Source: Lasiodiplodia sp. COLG20 (lineage: Eukaryota; Ascomycota; Dothideomycetes; Botryosphaeriales; Botryosphaeriaceae). Taken from it: a stretch of 64,000 nucleotides of DNA. A model generated the notes under the pieces. That model worked only from the letters and a program-made list of their open reading frames with translations, did no database searches and had not been told where the DNA came from. A program made the translations under genes and the position numbers. This document shows positions 1 to 11,286 of the stretch, piece after piece; the stretch's first letter is position 1; each line of letters starts with the position of its first letter. The stretch lies in NCBI GenBank assembly GCA_009801085.1, contig VNWV01000005.1:1922001-1986000 (forward strand), read 5' to 3'.

Positions 1-724
1 TAATTACAGTTAGCACAAGTGCTACTCAAGGGCACTCTGGTCGATACTGACACTGAAGGCTGTAGTGGGAATGATACCATGCGGTTCCATATTGCATCGC
101 TCGGAATTCAACCACTTGCGAATCTCCAGGCTGGAGGTAGTTAGCTCCACTGTTTCTTGCCAGAACGTAACAGCCGTATTACCTTTGACGGGCATTGAGT
201 GACGCCAGGAACACCATCGAGCCAGTTGGTCTCGAACTGGCGAATCCCATGCCAATGTATAGATGTGCCGTTGTGGTTTGTAAGATTGTTGTGGATCGTT
301 ATTCCTGGCCGGGAATGTCAGCGTTTATCTTAGAAACTGTCATATAAAAACGTACTGATAGTATCCCCCCATTCGGCTTCCAGGGTTGGGCCGGGAAACA
401 TCCCATTTACCAGGGTGACATTCGTCAAGTATCCGTCTGGAGCAAGGACTGCTTCCGAAACGGTGAAATCGTACTACGGACAGTCAATGGTGTTGTCTTG
501 AGCCAACTGCAGTTGGGTGATCTTACCTCCACGAGCTTCCCTGACGGTATCTTAGCCTCATAATCGGTGTTGATATCGAACCCACCACGCCAGCAGTGTC
601 TGCTCTGGGGTGAGTGCACGCAGTCTTTGGTCTCTTGACTGCCGCCGGAAAACATTGACCATATTGAAAGGCCAAAGTCCAACCACAGCGGAAGTTGAGG
701 CTTCTGGACAACGAAGGAAAACAT
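1..724 (-). CDS. Multicopper oxidase (laccase / dihydrogeodin oxidase type), N-terminal part, cut by window edge
   Basis: Four exons read on the minus strand: 724-527, 473-356, 304-183 and 130-48. A fifth intron starts at 47 and runs off the window. The spliced protein shows the conserved N-terminal cupredoxin domain: a Cys-His-Ser-Pro start with a Ser-Arg-x-Cys-Trp element, then NGMFPGP, then the first copper motif HWHG (exon 3) and the second, WYHSH (exon 4), separated by [10 protein letters not shown]. Such enzymes oxidise phenols by one electron with O2; in polyketide clusters they couple or spirocyclise benzophenones (for example dihydrogeodin oxidase in geodin synthesis). The ATG at 724 is the first suitable start. 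The N terminus has a hydrophobic stretch but not a textbook signal peptide. The gene is divergent from the O-methyltransferase at 1155 and shares its promoter. The C-terminal copper sites lie outside the window, so activity cannot be judged. Confidence 0.85.
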
Positions 725-1154
725 GTTGAAATATTTTGGAGACTTGAGGGACAAGAGGCACTCTGAAAGAAAAGTGATCTCGGAGTTTGAGCTGATCTCG
801 AAGCTTAAAGTCAAGTTTGAGACAATTCATGCACTACCATAAGCAGGTGCTATATGGAAATGCGGGTGCACGCAAGAGAAAATGAACTCAGCAAAGCACT
901 TCTTTACATCAACACGAAAGTCAGTCGGAGCCCCGAACTGCGCTCTCGGCCTTGAATGAAGGATTACCACGCCGGGGTTGCATCTTCCGGGGTTCGGAAT
1001 AGCACTTACCTTCTGGGGCATCTACTCTGATTTGTCCCAATAAGTTCGGTGCCCGATGGTGATAAAAACTGTATATATGTCTCCAGCACTGTTTGAATGG
1101 ACGCATTACCACTAGCATCGACGTAGCGCCGGATAATCGCCTTTTTATCCCATC
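725..1154. promoter_or_regulatory. Shared promoter of the laccase and O-methyltransferase, with a TCGG(N3)CCGA palindrome
   Basis: A 430-bp divergent intergenic region. It carries a perfect TCGG-TGC-CCGA site at 1046-1056, followed by a TATATAT box at 1072-1078 and the methyltransferase ATG at 1155. A relaxed version with a 4-base spacer (TCGG-AGCC-CCGA) lies near 927-938. The site matches the AflR-type consensus TCG(N5)CGA, which in related clusters is bound by a Zn2Cys6 regulator. Binding here is inferred. Confidence 0.6.
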
Positions 1155-2538
1155 ATGCCTACTGACATTGACGCTATTTCGAAGCTGAGCCGGGAGATAG
1201 CTACTCTCTCAAAGGAGTTTGAGGATGGCAAGACACCGCAAAAATCAGTCCAGGATGCTTTAGTCAGTGCAGCAGAGAAACTGGCCATAGCCACGAGAGA
1301 TCCTGATGAAAACATGTATCACATTGCTAGCCAGGTCATTACACTCAAGCCCTTCACTATTCTTCGAAAGCTGAACACTACCTCCAGATTGCCCACAATG
1401 CGGCTATTCGCAGCGTCCTCTCCATGGGAGTTCTCGATGAAGTCCCCCTTGACGGCAGTGGAATCAGCGCAGAAGACCTGGCTTCGCGCTTGAACATCAA
1501 CCCAGAACTCGTCGGTATGAGCATCTCGGAGAAATCAAAGCTGTTTCAACAGCATACTCAGAGCTCACATGTGCAGACCGCGTTCTCCGAGCTTGCGCCA
1601 GCACGCATTTCTTCACCTCTCCCAAGACGAGCACCTACGCCCACAGCGCTCTGTCCCGCGTGTACCTCTCCCCCGACAACCGCGCACTCTCGGCACAGAT
1701 GTACGATTTCACCGGCCAAGGTGTCCTGGCCATACCCGCCTTTGGCGAGTCCAACGGCTGGAAAACCGCCGGCGACTATTACCACGGCCCCTTTCAGCTG
1801 GCCCTCAGCACCGATCTTGGGTACTGGGAGTACCTTGCTGCCCATCCCGAGCGCATGAAGTCGTTCAACACGGGAATGAGAGTGGGCAAGATTGGTCGTC
1901 GCGCGAATGCATTTCCATTCGGCGACGTCCTGGAGCTGGATCCGTGCAGGGAAGATGAAGTTGCCATTGTGGATGTTGGCGGCGGGAGGGGACAGTCTCT
2001 GGAGACGATCCGCGAAGACTGGCCGCTGTTGAAGGGGCGCTTCGTCTTGCAGGATCTGCCCGGCGTGATCAAGGATGCCGAGGCGAAGGGCGTGCCCGAG
2101 TTCATCGAGACATGTCCGTTGTCGTTTTTCGATAAGCAACCGGTCTCAAGTGAGCATAGAGCCCCTATGATGTGTGATGGAGTGTTGCTGACACACACAT
2201 TAGGTGCCCGAATCTATTACTTCAGGCGCATCTTCCATTGCTGGACCAATGAAAAATCCCGTCAGATTCTCGTGAACACGAAGGAGGCCATGAATGAGTA
2301 CTCCCGAGTCCTGATTGCTGACATGGTGCTTCCGGACATCAACTGTCCGAGGGACTTGGCAATGCAAGACCTGAACATGATGAGCTTGGGCGGTATGGAG
2401 CGTTCGGAGTCGGACTGGAGACGGCTGCTAGAGTCAGCGGGCTTGTCTTTGCGGAAGATCTGGCTCAATGAAGACGGTCCGAAGCATGCTGTTGTGGAAG
2501 CTGTTTTGCCTGGGTTCAAGGGCCATCACTTTGGATAG
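1155..2538 (+). CDS. SAM-dependent O-methyltransferase (fungal class II, plant-OMT-like)
   Basis: Four exons: 1155-1334, 1388-1514, 1577-2149 and 2204-2538, giving 404 aa. The N-terminal dimerisation/winged-helix part (about residues 60-130) has the usual helix-rich pattern with ISAEDLASRLNI. The SAM loop VDVGGGRGQ lies near residue 230. The catalytic region is YYFRRIFHCW, where most homologues have LHDW; the histidine is kept as likely general base and the Asp is replaced by Cys. The C terminus has ADMVLPD and DLNMMSLGG, typical of the AflP/OmtA-like family. Intron 1 uses a weak GTCATT donor; this choice restores frame and the expected helix. It probably methylates a phenol of the cluster product. 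It is divergent from the laccase. Confidence 0.88.
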
Positions 2539-3549
2539 TGACATGTCATTCGTATCTCATCTCCTCATGAAATGGAAGCTGCTTCATTATCGTTGACTGT
2601 CATGCTCTCTTGGTGTTTTTCGGTAGATCAATCTTCAAATTTGAACAGTGGTAATACGTTGCTCGTAAATGGACTCCGTGCGGGCTTAAACACTGATGTA
2701 GCGCGTAAAGTCTCAATTCAACTTTACTTTTGGCCATTGCTCGTGAATTCGAATTGTCACATTCAGAAAATTATAGTTGCTGACAAACTCTATTGAAATC
2801 AAAGAGCTCATCTCAGGTGTTGGCTGGCAGACCCCAAAAGCAGAAGTATAGAAACCAATGGATTCTTTCACCGGATGAGGACTCATGCGGCACGGTCAGC
2901 CCCATCGCAACTCTGGCCAAAGGTGAAGCCCGACGCCCGACAGTTGCCTCCATCCGACAGGATGTGCAGCACAGCTCGGGTCATAAATCGGGGCTCGGGT
3001 GTCGGGAAACAAGACCTGCATATCAGGGTTGGGGTCCAAAAACAGCACATAGTTGGCCCCCAAAAGAACGTCAGCCTCAGCCAATAACTTGACCCTGGTC
3101 AGCCAGGGCTTGTACTATGCATTCGTGGTGCTCCACGAAGCTTGTCTCGACCTGCCCGATTTGGCACGACGGCCCGGAGTCAATGCGTCGAGCTGTCTCT
3201 GCTTGCGAATGCGAGTCAGCACATGTCGCGAACACTGGAGTGGGGCCAAAGGCAGGATCCGAACTGGGGTTCAGAATGCGAAACCGAAGTCCTCATGGGG
3301 AACTTTAGGGCTTCTGGTATTGTTGCCTGAGATGCAATGGCATGAGATAGTACATGACTGAGTGTGTTGTACAAATTTGTTCTAGCGTACACTTGTGGCA
3401 GATGGTTACAATCATGGTGGTAAATTAGCGCCGAACTGTCTCAACACTTGTGTAGACTGTGGAAGTTTTTTTTTTCTCTGTTTTTTAGGTACATCGAAAA
3501 GAGAAATTGACGTCAAATTCGTCAGCGGAAGAAGCATCCTCGCCTACTC
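2539..3549. other. Convergent intergenic region with a possible gene relic
   Basis: About 1 kb between two 3' ends (the methyltransferase and the MFS gene). On the minus strand at 2896-3100 one open frame reads like real protein (residues LLGANYVLFLDPNPDMQVLF and further), ending in a stop at 2896. Upstream of it the frames are broken. I do not recognise the family. It may be the remnant of a lost cluster gene. The rest shows no coding signal. Confidence 0.35.
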
Positions 3550-5491
3550 TTACAGAGGAGCGACTTGAGGTCTACTCTTAACAGAAGTCCACGGCATCGC
3601 CAGGCTGGTAACGGTGGCGCCACCAGTCAATGCAATGACTATCGCAAAAGCAACCTTCAAGCCTGCCATGTAGCTAGTCAATATGCCCGCTAATTCATCG
3701 CCGCTGAACGTCTCCCTCAAGTTCGTTGCGCCGGCCTCGATGACTGCCTGCACATTCACGCTCGGTGCGTGGACAGCCAGATTCTTCACCAACGTGTTCG
3801 TGAATGCAGACTGCGCGCCGGAAACCATGAAGGCACCGCCCATGGTCTGGAAGAAGAGCACCATGGCAGTGCTGGCCGAGACGTCCTCGGGATCGGCGAG
3901 AGCTTGGATGGCCATGATGGGCGCTTGGAAGCACAGCCCTATGCCGATGCCGGCGAGTACTTGATAGCCAATCCATTCGCTGGACGGCGAGGCCTCGGAA
4001 AAGGTGTACATGAGGCCAGAGCCGACAGTCGTCATGGCCGCGCCGAGCACGATGAAAGGGGTGAAGTAGCCGGTGGCAGTGATGGCTGCACCCGACACGA
4101 CCGTGAATATTGCTGGTTGCCTTTGTGAGTGGAGTGCCTCAGCGAGGACAGCTGGCAGGTTACGTACTAACGGCTATGATGAAAGCAAGATTTCGAACGC
4201 CGCTCTCTTGTGCCGAGACGCCAAGAATCGACTGGAAATAGATTGGGATGTAGTAGATCATCGTAAACTCACCACCGCCCAGCCTGATAAGGTGAGAAAT
4301 TTGAATTAAAAAGGGGTTATTTTGTGACTTACAAAAAACTGACAAGGCAGCCGACGTAGACAACACGCTTTTTGAGAATGTGCGGGACCAAGAGCGCGCG
4401 GTTTCCTTGGAGGTATTCAAGGACAATGAAAGCACCCGAGATGAGACCAAACCCTACAAGTGTGCCAATGACGTCGGCTGAGCTCCAGCTCTTTGAGACT
4501 CCGCCCCACTGCAAGGCCAGGAGGAGACAGATGACTGCTGCCATTATGGTAAACGTTCCGATCAAGTCCATTTGCTTTAGTTTCTCGGACCATGGAGCAC
4601 TGATGTCCTTTTCGTTTCGCGAGAGTGGTGGAGTTTTGAAGGTAAGGAGGATTATGGCAACAGACACACCACCGATAGGGAGATTGATGTAAAAGCTGTG
4701 GAGGGTAAGTTTTGGTAAAATGCAGCCGCACAAATCTGAGTTGACACGTACCACCATCTCCATGAAACTTTATCTGCCAAAGCTCCACCGATCACAGGTG
4801 CGATGCTTGAGCCTACTCCATAAGTCGCAGCCAGCACACCGGTGAAAGCAGGTCGTTGCTCAGGCCGAACAGCAAATGCTACAATCGTGTAGCAGCCCGC
4901 TAACACACCTGCAGCTCCATAGCCAGTAACTGCGCGGCCTGCAATCAATGTGACGCTGTTCTGTGCCACGCCTGAAACTTCGTCAGCTGCGAAAATCCCG
5001 ACGTCGAAGAACTTACCGCAGATCAAGCTTCCCAACTCGAAAAGAGCAATGGTGATGAGAAATACGGTTTTGAGATCGAAATATTTGTATGCTTTTCCCC
5101 AGGTGGATTGCGAGGAAGCCACCGTCATGAAAAAGGCGGATGCGTACCACCCGACATCATCAAGACTGTGGAACTGATCCGTGATGTGGGGGATTGCCGT
5201 GGCTAGGATGGTCATGTCCATGACTGCGAGGAGCATGGCCAGGATAAGTGCAACAATTACGGTGAGAAGGCGGACGCCGGTGGGATAGTCACCGTCATTA
5301 TCAACATTTTCGGACTCTTCTTTTGATGTGGCATTCACAGGGGATGTGACATCCTCAGGAGGCTGCGGTATCGTTGACTGACTGTCGAAGATATTTTGGG
5401 AGGACGGGGGTTTCGAAGACTTGGTTGTTGAAAACTGATCGGTCGGAGTCTCCTCCAAAGCTTGCTTCTCAACCATGCTGGTGTGCGACAT
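3550..5491 (-). CDS. MFS multidrug-type exporter (DHA2 family, 14 transmembrane segments)
   Basis: Four exons on the minus strand: 5491-4752, 4695-4333, 4283-4168 and 4112-3550, giving 593 aa. A hydrophilic N-terminal tail of about 85 residues is followed by TM1 and the motif MDMTILATAIPHITDQF. The antiporter motif C region is GAAGVLAGCYTIVAF, with GSSIAPVIGGALAD after it. SWRWCFYINLPIGG is rebuilt across intron 1. The second half keeps the IYYIPIYFQ and GIGIGLCFQAP segments. This is the Aflt/TRI12-like 14-TMS group usually found in secondary-metabolite clusters, where it exports the product across the plasma membrane. An in-frame GTG lies four codons upstream; the ATG at 5491 was chosen. Confidence 0.92.
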
Positions 5492-6212
5492 GATGCAACT
5501 CACGGCGTCGTTGAACGGGTGGTGAGCTTTGGTGGCTATACCGTTGGGAAAATATCAAGGAACGTGGATTGATGGCATTGATCAAGTGCACGTATGTATG
5601 TACATTCAAGTGTGGTCCGGTAAGGAGAACAAAATGCATTTGGATTTGTAATACGGATCCCGTTGCATCCATTCCGAATGCCCACTGGATGGTCTAAAGT
5701 GCGTTGAGCTGTCCGACGGCGCTTTCGGGGTTGGTGCTTACCGAAGTGACCAGGCTACCTGCATGGGTGCGTGCCACATGCCCTTCGGCGGTTTGCGAAA
5801 ACCAACCTGTCATGGCCATCCTATTGATTTGGCGGCCTCGCTTCCAGATATCGCCAATCATAGCTTTTATTATATCCTGACTCCAAGACATTTATGTCGA
5901 TAAACAGTGGTCACAATCAGTTCGGGCCGTGTTGCTCAACATCGCTTGGCCGATAAGAACAACGATAGTACACCACTACAAACCAAAGACATGTCTATAC
6001 TCTCACATACGCTACATAATCTTAGCTCATCAGATCATCCATATCGACAATTCAATTTCAAGTAAAATTGTCATCAAACGTCATGGACGTGTTGCACAAG
6101 TTCAAAAAGCCAACGCGTCATATCATCACTTAAATGTTTGCCAGGATGATTTGAGGGGAAACAGTTTCATATCACTATAGAATTCATGCTAATTGTCGTA
6201 CACAGTGGCCGC
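5492..6212. other. Intergenic region upstream of the MFS gene
   Basis: It contains the MFS promoter and, at its distal end, the 3' flank of the aldo-keto reductase. Reading frames are short and without protein character. The stretch 5930-6180 is AT-rich. I see no perfect copy of the cluster palindrome, only half-sites such as CCGA and TCGG. Confidence 0.5.
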
Positions 6213-7591
6213 CTAAGCCTTGAAAGCAGTCTTCTGCTCACTTCCGTGCGGCTTGATGGCAGTCGGAGGCGAGACGTGGTCAAAGTGGCCCATGGAGCCA
6301 AGGAAGCTGACATCCTGGGGGCCCTGTGGAGCATGGCCGGTCATGCTGAGGAAGTTGTGAGGGAACCCAAGGTCGAAATCGTATCCCTTCTCAATTTCGG
6401 CAACATCCTCGGGAGTCAGCTCCAGGCTGAGAGCCTCGACATTGGTCTTGAGATGAGCGACCTTACGGCCACCGACAACGGGGAACAGATACGGAGTCTA
6501 TACATATCGAATCAGCTTGTGGAAGGAGCAAGACGCTGGGATTTCACGACTTACCTTCTGCAACGCGTAGGCAAGGGCGACGGAAGTCACGGGGACATTG
6601 CGGCGCTTGGCAACCTTGTCCAGGACAGCGGAGACCTGCTCCTCGCGGCCGAGCACCATGTGGGGTGTGTTGCGGCCTCCCTCATTGGACTTCTCCCCCG
6701 GGGGCTTGAAGTAGCCTGCGTGGTGCTGTCAGCAAAGCGAATCAGTGTTGGGTGAGAGGAGTTATGTCAACGCACCGCTTCCCAGTACGCCCCAAGCATG
6801 GATGGCCATGCCCTCATCGCGGCACATGGGGATAATGTCACGCTCCAAGTCACGCGCCTGCGCAGAGAACCTGCCCTGATACACGGAAAAGGGACGGAGA
6901 CCGTGCTCGCGGGCGTACGCGTTGGCCTTTGCGACAATCCAGGCTGGGGTGTCGCTGATTCCGAGGTACAGGACCTTGCCTTGGGAGACCAAGGTGTTGA
7001 GTGACTGCATGAGCTCGGGAATGCTAGTGGAAAAGTCCCAGGCATGGACGTAGTACTGAGACTGAGTCAGTTCTTGAATCTGACAGCTGGGGAGGATCGT
7101 GTGTCACCAGATCAACGTAGTCGGTGCGCAGCCTCTTCAGGCTTTCGTGGATGGAAGTATGCAGGCTCTTGGTGCCGTTTCCGCCGAAGTTGCTCTGCTG
7201 CACAGGCTGACCTGCGCGGGGGTTCAGAGTGTACTTGGTGGCAACAACTAGCTCTGAGCGGCGACCCGTCTTCTCAATCCACTCTCCAATCCACTCCTCG
7301 CTCTGGCCGCCCTGGTAGGCATTGGCGGTGTCAATGAAGTTACCGCCAAGGTCATAATAGGCATCAAGCAGCTCAAAGGCCGTTTCCTTTGTGCATTCGC
7401 CCATGAACGGCGCCCACGCATTTCCCAGGCCTTCAAAATTGTCAATCTATGCCGTCTACACAATCCTACTGGTAGGGCAACATACTCATTCCTCCCAGGG
7501 AAATTGGGCTGACGCGAACAGAAGCAGCGGGTGCAAGGAGACGGTGTCTGCCAAGCAGGCTCTTGATCGGCGGAGGGGGCATACCAGCCAT
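6213..7591 (-). CDS. Aldo-keto reductase (aryl-alcohol dehydrogenase / norsolorinic acid reductase type)
   Basis: Five exons on the minus strand: 7591-7486, 7430-7108, 7055-6776, 6715-6555 and 6497-6213, giving 384 aa. The TIM-barrel signature is clear: ISLGGMSLGNAW at the start, FIDTANAYQGGQSEEWIGEW with catalytic Asp and Tyr, VVATKYTLNP with the catalytic Lys, and YYVHAWDF with the catalytic His. Thus the D-Y-K-H tetrad is complete. The C-terminal NADPH-binding part includes FPVVGGRKVAHL. Aflatoxin-type relatives (NorB/AflE group) reduce aryl ketones or aldehydes. The substrate here is unknown, but the cluster position suggests reduction of a polyketide carbonyl. It is divergent from the SDR at 8240. 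Confidence 0.9.
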
Positions 7592-8239
7592 GTTTGCGAT
7601 TGCAGTTGTAGGAAAGAAGAAGCTTGAATTTGGGGAGTCTGATCTGGGTCGTTGTGGGGGAACAGAGCCTGGGAAGTGGCGTCAAGATAAAGTGACAACG
7701 GCGGTGGTTCACAATGCCTGAGGTCTGACAATTGAGCAAGAGCAGTTGCTCCCGCTAATGGTAGTCGGTGGGCGGCTCGGGCCGGAGATAGTGTGTCAAT
7801 TCCGACGGATGACGCGCCGTGGCTGAGATCTATGGGTGCAGGTACTATCAATGCTTACTTACGTACTACCCCCGACATTCGCTCCCCGATGCATCTCCAC
7901 CCGTATTCGCCGCCACCAGCGCCCCGAAATTCCGATGGAGCGGTACTGTCAGGCTAAGCCGTGCCAAGAATGGAAACCGCTCACTTTGCTGCCTGCATGA
8001 TCGACGTCTTCCCCGCTACGCCGCAGCCTTCAGTGTTGGCGCCGGCCCCCACCCTCATCGCGTATTCGGGGCCCACTCAGGATCACTTGAGCTTGAGCAA
8101 TGTTTCAACCATGCCTCTTCTAGCTCAGCTCACCAACTCCGCGCCTTAAAGCCGGCTGTGCTTACTAAAGGCGATATGCTTACATTTAAGACGAGTCGCG
8201 GAGAAATAACACATGGCATTCGACAGAAAGTAGCAGAAA
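7592..8239. promoter_or_regulatory. Bidirectional promoter of the aldo-keto reductase and SDR genes
   Basis: A 648-bp divergent intergenic region. It has no perfect TCGG(N3)CCGA. A degenerate dyad (CCGAAATTCCGA) lies near 7924-7935, and several CGG/CCG half-sites are present. No convincing ORF was seen. Confidence 0.4.
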
Positions 8240-9041
8240 ATGGCTGCTGCGGCGAAGACGCTCGTTCTGGTGACCGGCGGTGGGCTGCCTCCTCCCCTAT
8301 TTTGCACTATTTGCTGACCTGAGTTCCAAAGCGACTAGCGGGATTGGCTTCGAGCTGGCCGCTCAGCTGATGGCGCGGAGCGCCTCGTACCACATCCTTG
8401 TTGGGGCAAGGTCTCCCGAAAAAGGAGCCGCAGCCTTGAAGGACCTTCAGTCTCGCAGTCTGCCTGGCTCGGCTGAATTGCTCGAGATTGACGTGACCAA
8501 AGACGACACCATCGAGCGTGCGGTCACCTCGGTTGAGCGCGCCCATGGCAGGCTGGACATACTGGTCAACAACGCCGCCGTGTCAGCGATGCAGCCCCCA
8601 CTTCGCCAGCAGATGCGCGAGGCATTTGACACAAATGCGACTGGCCCGGCCGTTTTGACGACTGCCTTCGCCGAGCTCCTCCGCAAGTCGACTGCTTCGC
8701 CGGCGAGAATTGTCAACATTTCGAGCGGAGCCGGCTCCATTGCTCGTCGTCTGGACACTTCTTCACCCATTTACAACGTGCAAGCAGTGCAGTACCGAGC
8801 AAGCAAAGCCGCGCTTCACATGGTCACTGCCTGCCAGGTCTATGAGTTCCAGTCTGCTGGAATCAAAGTCTTCGCCTACGATCCAGGCTTCACGCAGTCG
8901 AACCTGGGCCCTCACAACAAGGCCGAGTTTGGTGCCAAGCCTGCTTCGGAGGCTGTCATGCCCTTGATTGACGTTCTGGAGGGCAAAAGAGATGATGAGG
9001 CTGGGAAGATCCTGCATAACACGGGCGTTTATCCTTGGTAG
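8240..9041 (+). CDS. Short-chain dehydrogenase/reductase (classical SDR)
   Basis: Two exons, 8240-8279 and 8332-9041, giving 249 aa, the normal classical SDR length. The cofactor loop TGATSGIG is formed only after splicing the 52-nt intron. The NNAAVS motif, catalytic Ser in VNISSGAGS, and the active site YRASKAAL (YxxxK) are all present. PGFTQSNLG matches the usual PGxxxT region. It resembles carbonyl-reductase-like SDRs. The upstream start in another frame was rejected because it would lose the nucleotide loop. The likely role is NAD(P)H-dependent reduction of an intermediate in the polyketide route; the exact substrate is unknown. Confidence 0.9.
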
Positions 9042-9244
9042 ATGATTACGCTGTCACTGCCGAAGTCAGCCAGACAACAAGTCAAGACTTTGGAACTTTC
9101 CAATTGACTGCTATTTCAATCTCAGCTGATATTCCCTCCGTGAAAGTTTGTTTATGTTGTTCCACAAATTCTTCATATTTTAATCAAAGCTGACAACCAC
9201 CACGCTTCGCGGTAAGGATCTGACGCCATGTCAATGGCGGCGAA

Positions 9245-9255
9245 TCGGCTTCCGA
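9245..9255. promoter_or_regulatory. Cluster palindrome TCGG-CTT-CCGA upstream of the GMC oxidoreductase
   Basis: A perfect TCGG(N3)CCGA site 252 bp before the GMC start codon. A TATAAA box follows at 9402-9407, about 100 bp before the ATG at 9507. It is one of seven such sites in the cluster. Confidence 0.55.
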
Positions 9256-9506
9256 GACTTTTGGCTGGTCCGAATCCAGGATGCCTTCCTTACACAATCC
9301 ATGGTCCCATTCAGGTACCTCAGCTCGGCGCTGTCTCGTCAGTGTGGCGTGCCAATATCCTCAGTGTCTGTCCACGGCAACCGTTGAAGAAATAGACACT
9401 GTATAAATGCCGAGGTATTCACGTTTAAATTCTCGCCATTAATCTTCTGAGCATTTCAATCCCCAAAAACTCTTAATTGCAAGCCCGGTTTCCCGGTAAT
9501 CAAGCA

Positions 9507-11286
9507 ATGGCCCGCAGCTCACCATTGCTGCAAGGTCTGGTGGCCTTGACGGCAGTCGTCTCCGCAGCCCCGACGAACTTGACGAAGCCCGTTGACTATG
9601 TGATTGTCGGCGCTGGACCGGCAGGCTATGTGGTTGCAGAGAGGCTGACCAGGAATCCCAAGATTTCCGTCACCCTTTTGGAAGCCGGTCCAGATGAGAG
9701 CACCAATCCTTTGGTTACCAGTGAGTCACACGTCAGAAGGCGGTGTGAACTGGCTAACAAGATACGCAGCCCCAGCAAGGTTCTTCTCATCCCAGCAATG
9801 GTTTTGGAATTATTCGACCCAGCCGGAGCCCAATCTTGGTGGCCTGACTCCAAATCTCTGGCAAGGACGCATTCTCGGTGGCGGTAGTGGCGTCAATGCC
9901 ATGCTCTACTGCCGCGGCTCTTCCTCTGTCTTCGACGAGTGGGCGGAGATCTCTGGAAACCCTGGCCTGGCATGGGAATCTTTGCTCGAGGACTTCAAGG
10001 AAACTACTCATTACACGTCTGACCCAGCTGAGAACTATGACCAAGTCCTGGACCCCAACGCGTTCGGCGACGGGCCATTGGAGGTGAGCCGCGGCCAGGA
10101 GCTTGTCTCGTTCGATCTGCCCTTCGCGAATGCTCTGAAATCAACACTGGATCTGGATGAGACGGATATGGTATCTGGCCATGGCATTGGTGTCAGTCTT
10201 GGCCTAGAGACAATTCGCGTGTCGAACCACACAAGGGATTACGCCGTCAATGCATATGGCTACCAGATGGCGGGGAGGCCAAATTTCCAGGTCATTCACG
10301 ATGCCTGGGTCCAGCGGATCGGCTTCACGGGGAACACTGCGACGAATGTCACCTACACAGATACTCAAAAAAACGAAGCACATGTCATCGAAGCACAGGA
10401 AATAATCGTAGCCGCAGGCGCGATCAACTCTCCTCAGCTACTCATGCTGTCCGGGGTTGGCCCCGAGGATACCCTCTCGGCGCTTGACATTCCCGTTGTT
10501 TCCAACATCCCTGAGATTGGGTTCAACCTGTACGACCATCACTATGCCGTCATGGAGTATCAAACGGTCGAAGGTGTCGAAACCGCGTGGCAATGGTCGG
10601 AGAACGCCACCGGAGCGGCGCTGGCCCAAGCCCAATACGTCAACGGGTCCGGGCCGCTCGGAAGAAACAACGGCGACGTGTTCGGAGCGCTCCGGCTGCC
10701 GGACTCGGTGTTCGAAGCTGTCAACAGCTCTTTCCACCTGGGAGTCCCGAAGGATCGCCCCCATGTCATCTACGAGTACGCCAGCACGCCTTTCCTGCAA
10801 CCGGCGCCGAACGTCAGCATCCTGGCCGCATTCGCGGCCGTGGTTCAACCCGAAGCCACCGGCTTCGTCACCATTGACTCTTCCGATTACCGCAATGATC
10901 CCGTCATCCACTCGAACTACTTCGGCTCGGCTGGAGACAAGGCTGCCATCACGTACGGATACAAACAGCTTCGGGAGATAATGCAGTCCGAGGCCCTCAG
11001 CTCGTTTGTCGTAGACGAGATCTTCCCGGGTAATGACGTCACCAGCGACGAGGACGTGTGGAAGGCCATTCAGCAGAGCGCACAGTCGTGGCATCACGCA
11101 CTTGGTACCGTGGCGCTGGGCACCGTCCTCGACAGCAACTGGAGGATCAAGGGCCTCAATGGCATTCGAGTCATAGGCTCCCCGGCTATCCCTCGCCCGC
11201 CGACCTGTGCTATTCAAGCCCACGTGTACGCCGTTGCGAACAGGGCGGCGCGGGATATCATTGAGGAAGACGGCGTTGGTCTATGA
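9507..11286 (+). CDS. Secreted GMC-family FAD oxidoreductase (choline dehydrogenase-like)
   Basis: Two exons, 9507-9720 and 9770-11286, giving 576 aa. The N terminus is a signal peptide (hydrophobic core LLQGLVALTAVVSA, likely cleavage after an Ala). The FAD loop VDYVIVGAGPAGYVVAERL follows directly. The GMC signature RILGGGSGVNAMLYCRG and the second signature GAINSPQLLMLSGVG are present. The active-site region has SWHHALGTV with the first His and, further on, a QAHVYAVANRAA segment where many homologues carry QATVYA. Several N-x-S/T sites suggest glycosylation outside the cytosol. Relatives in polyketide clusters (XptC, PatE groups) oxidise alcohols late in the pathway. An upstream in-frame TTG was not used because ATG 9507 gives the proper signal peptide. 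Confidence 0.9.

Noticed and set aside
10438..11223. Minus-strand ORF of 261 codons opposite the GMC gene
   Set aside because: Antisense shadow of the GMC coding sequence; no independent signal.
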